Shown here: in pieces, positions 1-6,812 of the stretch
How positions within the stretch are numbered: position 1 is the first letter of the stretch
How the letters are laid out: each line of letters starts with the position of its first letter
Source: Bacteroidales bacterium
GTDB lineage: Bacteria > Bacteroidota > Bacteroidia > Bacteroidales > VadinHA17
DNA length: 8,605 nucleotides
Reading direction: 5' to 3'
Assembly: GCA_017882245.1 (NCBI GenBank)
Contig: JADGPV010000188.1
Span: 1 to 8,605, forward strand
The notes under the pieces: model-generated
Database searches by the model: none
Seen by the model: only the letters and a program-made list of their open reading frames with translations
Told to the model about the DNA's origin: nothing
Translations under genes and position numbers: made by a program

Positions 1-975
1 GGCTGCGTGCGGATAACTGACGTCATTCTTCACCCATAAGCTTCTGAAATCACGAACCTGGCAGGTAAAGCTTGATGCACCTTCGGCTGAGACCGGCATA
101 CCGAGGTTAAGCATCCGCCAGTCTTTCCAGAAACCGTAATATCCCATATCTGCAAGACAACCGGCTCCAAATTCATACCATCCTCTGAAGACTGTGTGGG
201 TGTATTCGGGTGAATACGGACGGTCAGTGGATGGCCCCAGCCATAACTGCCAGTCGAAACCGTCAGGTATAGGCGCTTCAGCTGGCAGGTATGGTGAGCC
301 TTGCGGCCACATCGGGCGGTTCGTCCACCGGTGGAGCTCTTTCACATTGCCGATTAAGCCGGCCTCAATCCAGGCTTTAATGGTATAATATTCGTCATAA
401 TCCTGGAATGCAAAGCACTGGGTGGCTATACCCTTATTTCTTGCCGTATTGCAGGCAAGGCGTGTTTCGTTCATAAAGTTGGAGATGGGTTTGTGCGTAG
501 CCACACGAATCCCCTTCTTCATTGCTGCCAGGGCTACAGGTGCATGCAGATGATCAGGAGTCATGATGAAAACGGCATCAAGCCCCTTCTCCTTTTCCAG
601 CATCTCCCTGAAATCGGCATATGCGGTACATCCTTTATATGACTGAACACCGCTCTTGCCAGCGTAAAAATCGTTGATCTGTTTTCGTCCTACCTCCCTT
701 CCTCCCGAAGCACCTTTTTTCTCCCCCTGTGGTAGACCCCATTGCGGATAGTCAGAACTTTCCCTGTTAGGATCACATACCGCGATGAACTGCAGTTCAT
801 CTCGTTTCAGCCAATCGGCTAATTGTTTTAATCCCTGTGTCCCTGCTCCAACCAGAGCCACATTTAATTTTTCATTTGGTGCGGTTCTACCAACACTGCC
901 CATTAAACGAGATGGTACAATGGTTAGTCCCACCCCGGTTAATGCTGTCTGTAAAATAAAATTGCGTCTTTTCAT
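1..975 (-). CDS. Tat-exported Gfo/Idh/MocA-family oxidoreductase, 3' partial
   Basis: Predicted NAD(P)-dependent sugar or polyol dehydrogenase of the Gfo/Idh/MocA family; 325 residues are visible and the C-terminus runs off the window (exported family members are usually about 430-450 residues). The ATG at 975-973 is preceded by an in-frame stop at 996-994. The N-terminus is a twin-arginine signal (KRRNF at residues 2-6, then a hydrophobic stretch to about residue 20), so export to the periplasm is expected. The Rossmann fold follows with GAGTQG at 43-48, an acidic strand end at D68 and TPDHLH at 139-144. The family EKP motif is HKP, with the likely catalytic lysine K162. The C-terminal domain has ADMGYY at 275-280, giving D276 and Y280 where inositol dehydrogenase-like members have Asp and His. 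It starts 42 bases after the phosphorylase stop and is probably the distal operon gene. Family and export are well supported; the substrate is unknown, with glucosides or keto-sugars plausible from context. Confidence 0.9.
   Translation of the reverse strand, partial: MKRRNFILQTALTGVGLTIVPSRLMGSVGRTAPNEKLNVALVGAGTQGLKQLADWLKRDELQFIAVCDPNRESSDYPQWGLPQGEKKGASGGREVGRKQINDFYAGKSGVQSYKGCTAYADFREMLEKEKGLDAVFIMTPDHLHAPVALAAMKKGIRVATHKPISNFMNETRLACNTARNKGIATQCFAFQDYDEYYTIKAWIEAGLIGNVKELHRWTNRPMWPQGSPYLPAEAPIPDGFDWQLWLGPSTDRPYSPEYTHTVFRGWYEFGAGCLADMGYYGFWKDWRMLNLGMPVSAEGASSFTCQVRDFRSLWVKNDVSYPHAA
910..975 (-). other. Twin-arginine (Tat) signal peptide of the oxidoreductase
   Basis: The first 22 or so codons encode a short basic n-region with K-R-R-N-F-I, matching the (S/T)RRxFLK-type consensus at R3-R4 and F6. 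A hydrophobic stretch follows (residues 7-20), then P-S-R-L-M-G-S. The mature Rossmann domain begins near residue 36. Tat export suits a protein that folds around a tightly bound nicotinamide cofactor before translocation, as known for glucose-fructose oxidoreductase. The cleavage site is not clear, and no lipobox cysteine is visible. Confidence 0.75.
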
Positions 976-1017
976 TTGCTCATATCTGTTTGTTCATAAA
1001 ATATCTTAATTAACAGC
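976..1017 (-). other. 42-base intergenic gap, phosphorylase to oxidoreductase
   Basis: This AT-rich spacer separates the phosphorylase TAG (1020-1018) from the oxidoreductase ATG. I see no stable hairpin with a T-tract, so no terminator, and no convincing Bacteroidota -33/-7 promoter (TTTG / TAnnTTTG). Only weak purine-rich sequence (GAGCAA) precedes the start, in keeping with Bacteroidota leaders that lack a strong Shine-Dalgarno. The short gap favours co-transcription with the genes upstream. Confidence 0.5.
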
Positions 1018-4000
1018 CTAAAGGTAAACTTCCACGACATTATCATGAGGAGTGATCAATGAAGCAAATTTATAAGCCGGGATAATTGCTCCTCCCCTGC
1101 GGTATTTATTTTCCTCATGAGTAATTCCTACCCTTATGCCGTTGATATATATTGCCTTAGGAGAAAAGTTGCCTTCTTTTACAGTATAATTAAATCTTAC
1201 TGTAATGCCTCTTAAGTCTATGGAGGCAGAAAGGCCATCGAGGTAATACGGCAAAACGGGATCAATGATCACATTTTCGTATTCAAGCCGTAATCCGAGC
1301 AGCCGTGTCACAATTATACCGATAAAGATCCCCGGGCCGCTGGAATAGACCCTCCATCCGCCCCTGAGAGTAATTTTACCGGTCAATATTTCGTTATAGA
1401 TCTCATCAGCTTCGTACCTGTTCCTGAAAATCACATCCGAGCTGCTGTAATAGCAGTTTGACTGCCGTATGTCACCGCAGGGCACAACCTCCCTGTAAGC
1501 AACCGGAACAGCCTGCCGGAGCGCTTTCAGGAAAGCATTCGCATTGCCCGTACGGGCCAGTGCCTCGGCGTAGCGTATGTGCTCGTGCATATACATAAGG
1601 CCTATCTCGCGGCCGAAGAAAGTACTGCTCTCGGCTCTCTGGAAGAACGTCTGTATACCTCCGTTGTATTTCAGAGGGCGATCCATCAGCCTCGCGCCGT
1701 CCGGTCCCTTGAGATGCTGCTCAATGAGAACCTGGTGATGGCGGGCCTGTGCCCTGGTAAAAATACCGCTGATGATACCCCTTTCCATCGGAAGGATGCT
1801 GTAATGTACGCCTGTCTTGTCATCACGCGGATGAAGAAGCAGGCTGACGGTGTCGTTTTTTTCAACCAGGCCATAGCCTGCCACGATACCATCCTTCATC
1901 AGGTGCCGGTTAAAATCTGCCTTGATCCTGGTGCAGATATCCTTAAGTTCCATCGCTTTCTTTGCATCGCCAGCCTGTTCATACACCTCCTGGTATAGCC
2001 TGAAAGCCTGGTAATTCATCTCGACCGTCCAGCTTGAAATCATTCTCTGCGCCAGATTCCTGCTGACAGGCTGCAATGAGTCATTCCAGTCACCACCGCC
2101 GAACGGTACCAGAGCCGTACCCGGCACGAAAGAATCAACTATCATTTTGATCAGCCTGTCTATATGTTTGCTCAGAGGTTTGCTTTCAGCATGACCGGGA
2201 CCTTTTTCGTGGTAGAAGGGCAGGATCTCATCAAGGAAAGTCAATTTACCCGTGACCCTGATGTAATTGCTCAAAGCAATAATACACCAGTATACCACAT
2301 CACCGTGAGCACTGTCGGCCCTTATGTTCGCATAGCTGTCGAACATCCACCACTGTGGCCATCCTCCGTCAGGATTTTGATTGGAGAAGATAATGCATAG
2401 CACCTTCCTGGCTTCCTCATACTTCCCCATGCAGAGCAACATGTCAAATGGCCCCTGTGCGACATCGCGCGTACCCCAGGCAGCTCCGCTGAACTGCTCC
2501 AGCCCGTACGGTGTAAGAAAATGAGTCAGTGCGTTCATGCCATACCACGGAAGGATCTCCTGAATGGCTGCAAGATCTTCCTGGTTCCCTTTCAGGGAGA
2601 GATTCAAACTGAGGTTCTGCCATACAGCCCTTGCATCCCGGCATTCAGACAGCCACTGATTGTCTGCATTTTCGATAGTGACAAAATCGGCAGAAGTACT
2701 TACCTCACCTAAAATGCTCATGCAGAAAGCAGATGTTTCCTGCACGCCAAGGACAAACAACGAGCTTCCATGATTCATATGATCAGAATAGAGTGCCTCA
2801 TCTCCGCATGCCTTGAAAACAGCATCAGGGTTGTTGATTTTTATTCTGAACTGAGGGTGCGGAAATTTTTCCGCTATCATACTGCCGGTTTTTGGTTTGG
2901 CTACATACTCACTGGCTTTACTCCCGGCTTTAATGCTCCATCCGTTAAGATCATCAAAATGATGAGTAATTATCAGCTTTACCTTATTGCCGCTGATCAC
3001 TTTGAAGTCCATATTGACCTGCGGGGCTTTTTTTGATGTCCAGGTCCGTACCTGAAAGCAATGATCACCATGTTTGTAAATCCACCGGCAATGATTCAAA
3101 CCCATCTCAAAGGCAGAGGGAACTCCCAGCAGGTATTGCCGTCCGGCGAGGGTAACAAAGATCCGCTGCCCTGTTTCAGGCGAAAGATTGAACTGGCTGG
3201 AGCATATAGAAAGCAGGACGTTAAAATTGGTATTGCCCTGGCTGAGATGCGAATTGAAAACACCGCAGGCAAATGAATTGGTAGAAATAACATTTTCATC
3301 GGGTAAAAATCCTGCTTCCGCCTGCATAATATGACCGTGCGGACGGTCAGTAAGAGTCTCTTTCAGGCGAAGCATGACATGGTCGTTCTCCTTGCAGAAG
3401 AATGACAGTAACCGTCCGTTTTGCGTTTCAGCATGCCGCCTCTCATTGCCAAAGAAACCGTCAACCTCCCGGACGGTAAGATCATCGGCCGGAAGGAATG
3501 CAGATGTATTGAATATATTTCTGGCTGGAGTAATCAAATCACGTGAGCCGGCAGATAATTCTGCGTCACCAAATTCAGAAAAGAGATCAGGTAATCGTTC
3601 GGGATCATTCTCCGAAGTAGCTTGAGGATGGTCTGGCAGGTAGGTTGCAACGAATATGCTTTTATGCCTATCGCCGGCAGGCAGCTTAAAGGGTTTTTCC
3701 TGGAGGGCAGTGACAGATGATTCTCCCGAATATTCTCCTCCCAGGGTTTCAGCCATCAGACCTTCAGGTATCCCGGTCGCCCGGAATGTTCTGCCGTAGA
3801 ATTGCATACCGTCAACGCTTGCTGCCTTGGCCTTGTTTTTGCATGCCATCATTAACCAGGGATTGCCGGCAGATTCTTTCATATTCTGACGGCAGCATAT
3901 TACGGAGCCGTGACTTTTATCCATAAGAATGCGTCGTTCGAGATACTGGCTGACATAGTATTCATTTATCAATCCCGAACTGACAGGTTTGAGCCCTACA

Positions 4001-4362
4001 TCCTGAACGTATATCAGATCGATTTCAACAGTGTCATGAGAGGTATTTTCAATTTCAATAATCCACTGCCAGCTGAGGCTTTTTTCAGACAGCTGAAGCA
4101 CACAGGTATAATTGAGTTCCTCCCATCTGCCCGCTGCGATAAATGAATTGTCTTCAAACGTGAAGCAGCTGTTACTTTGCGGGCCCAGGAGAGCAATAGA
4201 TTCAATTGGATTCTTTCTTTTTCTCAACCAGATATTTGCTCCTGATTTTGAAAAAGGAGTCATCGCTTTGAGGCTTATCCGTATAGGATCCACCGCAATG
4301 CTTTGCAGTGATCCGTTATCCAGAAAATCAATGGAAAGCCCAAGGGAATTCCTGATGTTCAT
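1018..4362 (-). CDS. GH94-type phosphorylase, probable 1,2-beta-oligoglucan phosphorylase
   Basis: A complete 1114-residue inverting phosphorylase, expected to convert a beta-glucooligosaccharide plus phosphate to alpha-glucose 1-phosphate and a shortened chain in the cytoplasm; there is no signal peptide. The N-terminal half (to about residue 550) looks like beta-sandwich sequence, with ANIWLRKRK near residue 43. The (alpha/alpha)6 catalytic region follows, with WGTRD at 629-633, NPDGGW around D665, DSAHGD at 683-688, and the GH94 hallmark GGGDWND with D758 and D761, which should hold the general acid. Further on are CYYSSSD (970-976) and YSSGPG (1006-1011), in the region where shorter GH94 enzymes have their phosphate-binding loop. 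Cellobiose and chitobiose phosphorylases are about 800 residues; about 1100 residues plus these motifs fits 1,2-beta-oligoglucan phosphorylase (Listeria Lin1839 type). Alternatives are the similarly long GH149 and GH161 beta-1,3-oligoglucan phosphorylases. Its ATG directly abuts the GH35 stop. The fold is confident; the linkage is inferred. Confidence 0.85.
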   Translation of the reverse strand: MNIRNSLGLSIDFLDNGSLQSIAVDPIRISLKAMTPFSKSGANIWLRKRKNPIESIALLGPQSNSCFTFEDNSFIAAGRWEELNYTCVLQLSEKSLSWQWIIEIENTSHDTVEIDLIYVQDVGLKPVSSGLINEYYVSQYLERRILMDKSHGSVICCRQNMKESAGNPWLMMACKNKAKAASVDGMQFYGRTFRATGIPEGLMAETLGGEYSGESSVTALQEKPFKLPAGDRHKSIFVATYLPDHPQATSENDPERLPDLFSEFGDAELSAGSRDLITPARNIFNTSAFLPADDLTVREVDGFFGNERRHAETQNGRLLSFFCKENDHVMLRLKETLTDRPHGHIMQAEAGFLPDENVISTNSFACGVFNSHLSQGNTNFNVLLSICSSQFNLSPETGQRIFVTLAGRQYLLGVPSAFEMGLNHCRWIYKHGDHCFQVRTWTSKKAPQVNMDFKVISGNKVKLIITHHFDDLNGWSIKAGSKASEYVAKPKTGSMIAEKFPHPQFRIKINNPDAVFKACGDEALYSDHMNHGSSLFVLGVQETSAFCMSILGEVSTSADFVTIENADNQWLSECRDARAVWQNLSLNLSLKGNQEDLAAIQEILPWYGMNALTHFLTPYGLEQFSGAAWGTRDVAQGPFDMLLCMGKYEEARKVLCIIFSNQNPDGGWPQWWMFDSYANIRADSAHGDVVYWCIIALSNYIRVTGKLTFLDEILPFYHEKGPGHAESKPLSKHIDRLIKMIVDSFVPGTALVPFGGGDWNDSLQPVSRNLAQRMISSWTVEMNYQAFRLYQEVYEQAGDAKKAMELKDICTRIKADFNRHLMKDGIVAGYGLVEKNDTVSLLLHPRDDKTGVHYSILPMERGIISGIFTRAQARHHQVLIEQHLKGPDGARLMDRPLKYNGGIQTFFQRAESSTFFGREIGLMYMHEHIRYAEALARTGNANAFLKALRQAVPVAYREVVPCGDIRQSNCYYSSSDVIFRNRYEADEIYNEILTGKITLRGGWRVYSSGPGIFIGIIVTRLLGLRLEYENVIIDPVLPYYLDGLSASIDLRGITVRFNYTVKEGNFSPKAIYINGIRVGITHEENKYRRGGAIIPAYKFASLITPHDNVVEVYL
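2080..2100 (-). other. GH94 catalytic GGGDWND motif
   Basis: These codons give G-G-G-D758-W759-N760-D761. The D-W-N-D tetrad is the most conserved signature of GH94 and contains the aspartate that acts as general acid on the glycosidic oxygen. It is followed by S-L-Q where many disaccharide phosphorylases have G-M-N or similar. Its presence argues that the enzyme is active. Confidence 0.8.
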
Positions 4363-4365
4363 TTA
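4360..4365 (-). promoter_or_regulatory. Abutting stop/start junction GH35-GH94 (TAA then ATG)
   Basis: The GH35 stop TAA (4365-4363) is followed without a spacer by the phosphorylase ATG (4362-4360). The last codons of the GH35 gene hold no purine-rich Shine-Dalgarno sequence. The phosphorylase is therefore likely translated by coupled re-initiation of ribosomes ending the GH35 gene, which would keep the two enzymes in fixed ratio. The junction is seen directly; coupling is inferred. Confidence 0.5.
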
Positions 4366-6795
4366 GTTAAGTCTGATATTAAGAATCAATTCTTTCCTGT
4401 GTTCATGATTATAAGTAAAGCCAATGCGTTTGCCATATTGAATCAATTTAGCTGTCTTGCCGGCAATCGTTGCGGATATTATTCTGCTGACATCTTTGCC
4501 TTCGAAGACTATCTCTCCTGCAAGGTCACGATCGCCGTACAATGTGATCTCAAGCTGGTTGTCAGTCGCAGAAATACCGAGGATGTCAGAGGTACAGTGC
4601 AGTATCTTTAATCCGTCAGTAACTTCCAGACATACCGGAGTCAAAATTGCATAAAGTGCCGGCCAGAGCATTTCATTCCGCGAGAATGGAAGATTCATGG
4701 TTTCGCCGGTTTCGGGGTGGGTATAGGTGACCTTGCCGGTCTGTTCTTCATTGTAATAATTACCGGCAAACAGTATTGCTGAATTCTTATCCGTGAACCG
4801 CTCCCTGACAGTAATAAATTCACAGGATGCAGATGCCTGTCTGAGCCTGGCACCTGATCTTTTCAGGATTGTCTCGTAAACCGGCTTGTGTCCTTCTGTG
4901 TCGAAGCCAATCCATGTTCCAAGATGGATAACAGTCCCTCGTCCCAGTAATTTGGAGAAACCGCAGGCACTGCCTTGAAGTGTCCTGGCAATAATTTCTG
5001 CACCGGTGAGTGAAGCCTCAGAATAGGTGATCAGTGGGTTGGCGCACTTGATGTCTTTCAGGTCGAATATATCTATCAGAGGCGAATCAATTACCTCTTT
5101 TCCTGACGGGTAAACTGAAAGAGCGTCCCTGATGACTGTGCACGGCATCTGAGACATCTCACGGTCAGGCAGATAAGGAAATAAAACAACATTGCCGCCG
5201 GCACCGATGTAATCAACGACAGTCTGCTGATCGGCGGCATTCATCTCATCGGTGCTGAATGCCCAAACCTGTTTGTACTTCTCAAGGCTGCCGGCAGAGG
5301 CCTTGCTCAGGTCAGCCATGTCGTACTCGATATTGAGTATCTGCAGTACTTTCAGCAAACCGTCGAAATATGCCGGTCTGCGAATTGCGGAAGGCGTGAA
5401 CTGAAGGTCACAAGACACACCAACAGGCCTTTCCAGCTCCGTTGCATAATATGGAGGATAGAAAAGAACACATACTTCGGCCTTGCGTTTTGCATTAACT
5501 ATCAGGTTATCGGAAGTCCTGACAATCTGGTTCATCCTTTTCACCAGAGGGAAAGCACCCGTGCGTTCACCTTCAGGTGTAAGTGGATTGAACCAGTAAA
5601 AGGTTTCTCCGGAATAACCCTTATGCCTGGGGTTGCACCCCTGAGAGAACATGTAGTAGTTCCAGCCGGTCAGCCCGTTGGCAATGCTTGCTTTGTAAAA
5701 GAGCTCCATCTCGCGGGAGTTGGTCACCACGTGATACTCACGCGAGCCGCTCTGGAACTCGGCGGCAAACAAAGGTTTGTCTCCCTGCATGGCCGAGGTT
5801 ATGTCATTGATGATCCTGTCATCATGCATATTCCGATAGGATAAAAACTCAGGAATATGATCAACCCCGAAAATGATCTCACTCTTGTCACCGAACAAAT
5901 CTTCGTACATAGTAATATTGACCGGAAATTCATAACCGTGTCCGAAGATCCAGCCGGGAAGATTGTGATAAAGAGGAACAGTTACTCCCCTCTCACGGAC
6001 CATTCCGGTAAGCATTCTCAGATAGTCTCCGTAATATTTCCTCCAGAAACAGTGCCATTCATAATCGCGTCCGCGGTCTCCCCTTGATGCATAAGGAAGA
6101 TTGCCATCAGGCGGAAGATCCACATCAGCAAAATCCTTATAATCTGTTCCCCAAAGACTATTTACTTCAGAAATGTCTTTGAATTTATGTGACAGGTATG
6201 AGATGAAATGATCCTTCACTGCATTTCCGTAATCGCCCTGCTTTGCCAGCCAGGAGAATACACCTATCTCATTGCATATCTGCATCATTATCACCGGACC
6301 GCCCTCTGACAGCTGGTTTTTACTTATCAGCGGCATGATCTTATCATACCAAAGAGCAACTTTATCCAGATAATGCTGATTGAAAAGACTTACACCGTCG
6401 CTCTGAACCGGCTCGCCTCTGCTGTTGCGCATTCTGACTTCGGAACCGTATTTATCGAGAAACCAGTCCGGCAATCCGGCTCCCCGGAACTCAGCCAGAA
6501 TAAATGGTCCCGGTTTTACGATACAATTTAATCCATGCGCCTTGCAGAGCTTCAGCCATCCACTAAGGTCGCGTTCCGGACATGTTTTTCCCTCAAAATC
6601 AAAGACAGATTCTTCTGATTCGTGCCATGCCCATGGAACATAAGTACTTACTGTTGTAAGGCCGGCCTCCCTGGCTGCTTCCAGGTGTTTATCCCACAGT
6701 TCATGCCTGATCCTGAAGTAGTGTATTTCTCCCGAATTGAGAAAAACCTTTCTGTCGTCAAGATAAAAACCTCCTTTCTTTACTGTGAATGTCAT
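4363..6795 (-). CDS. Cytoplasmic GH35 enzyme, probable beta-1,2-glucosyltransferase/glucosidase
   Basis: A complete 810-residue GH35 protein, a retaining enzyme family best known for beta-galactosidases. The (beta/alpha)8 barrel (about 1-370) has GEIHYFR at 22-28, YVPWAWHE at 52-59, GPFILAE ending at E102, QICNEIG with acid/base E176, and FAAEF with nucleophile E346. Residues of about 420-610 resemble the Rossmann-like middle domain of GH42/GH35 enzymes, and the rest is probably beta-sandwich. There is no signal peptide, so it acts on imported sugar. It differs from GH35 beta-galactosidases, which typically read ETYVPWNLHE and ENEYG, at S50, A56, C174 and I177. It resembles Ignavibacterium album IALB_1185, reported as a beta-1,2-glucosyltransferase with key residues E102 and E343, numbering close to E102 and E346 here. 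Gaps to its neighbours are 17 and 0 bases. Family assignment is firm; acceptor, and hydrolysis versus transfer, are open. Confidence 0.85.
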   Translation of the reverse strand: MTFTVKKGGFYLDDRKVFLNSGEIHYFRIRHELWDKHLEAAREAGLTTVSTYVPWAWHESEESVFDFEGKTCPERDLSGWLKLCKAHGLNCIVKPGPFILAEFRGAGLPDWFLDKYGSEVRMRNSRGEPVQSDGVSLFNQHYLDKVALWYDKIMPLISKNQLSEGGPVIMMQICNEIGVFSWLAKQGDYGNAVKDHFISYLSHKFKDISEVNSLWGTDYKDFADVDLPPDGNLPYASRGDRGRDYEWHCFWRKYYGDYLRMLTGMVRERGVTVPLYHNLPGWIFGHGYEFPVNITMYEDLFGDKSEIIFGVDHIPEFLSYRNMHDDRIINDITSAMQGDKPLFAAEFQSGSREYHVVTNSREMELFYKASIANGLTGWNYYMFSQGCNPRHKGYSGETFYWFNPLTPEGERTGAFPLVKRMNQIVRTSDNLIVNAKRKAEVCVLFYPPYYATELERPVGVSCDLQFTPSAIRRPAYFDGLLKVLQILNIEYDMADLSKASAGSLEKYKQVWAFSTDEMNAADQQTVVDYIGAGGNVVLFPYLPDREMSQMPCTVIRDALSVYPSGKEVIDSPLIDIFDLKDIKCANPLITYSEASLTGAEIIARTLQGSACGFSKLLGRGTVIHLGTWIGFDTEGHKPVYETILKRSGARLRQASASCEFITVRERFTDKNSAILFAGNYYNEEQTGKVTYTHPETGETMNLPFSRNEMLWPALYAILTPVCLEVTDGLKILHCTSDILGISATDNQLEITLYGDRDLAGEIVFEGKDVSRIISATIAGKTAKLIQYGKRIGFTYNHEHRKELILNIRLN

Positions 6796-6807
6796 CTCAG
6801 TTGATTT

Positions 6808-6812
6808 TCCTT
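6808..6812 (-). promoter_or_regulatory. Possible ribosome binding site for the GH35 gene
   Basis: AAGGA lies directly after the transporter stop codon, 12 bases before the ATG at 6795-6793. It is the only clear Shine-Dalgarno-like sequence at a gene start in this window and supports that ATG as the start. The spacing is a little long, and if the host is a Bacteroidota its contribution may be small. Confidence 0.4.

Noticed and set aside
980..997. Five-codon minus-strand mini open frame (ATG AAC AAA CAG ATA TGA) just before the oxidoreductase start
   Set aside because: It could be read as a leader peptide, but it is too short, has no ribosome site and no attenuator-like hairpins nearby. Chance occurrence in an AT-rich spacer is more likely.
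785..1009. Short plus-strand open frame across the start of the oxidoreductase gene
   Set aside because: It is antisense to the Tat signal and Rossmann motif and has no domain or start context of its own.
976..1017. Promoter or terminator between the phosphorylase and the oxidoreductase
   Set aside because: No inverted repeat with a T-tract and no acceptable -33/-7 pair was found by eye; the AT-richness alone is not evidence.
1579..1998. 139-codon open frame on the plus strand
   Set aside because: It is fully antisense to the catalytic region of the phosphorylase, where conserved GH94 motifs prove the coding strand, and its translation shows no recognisable domain.
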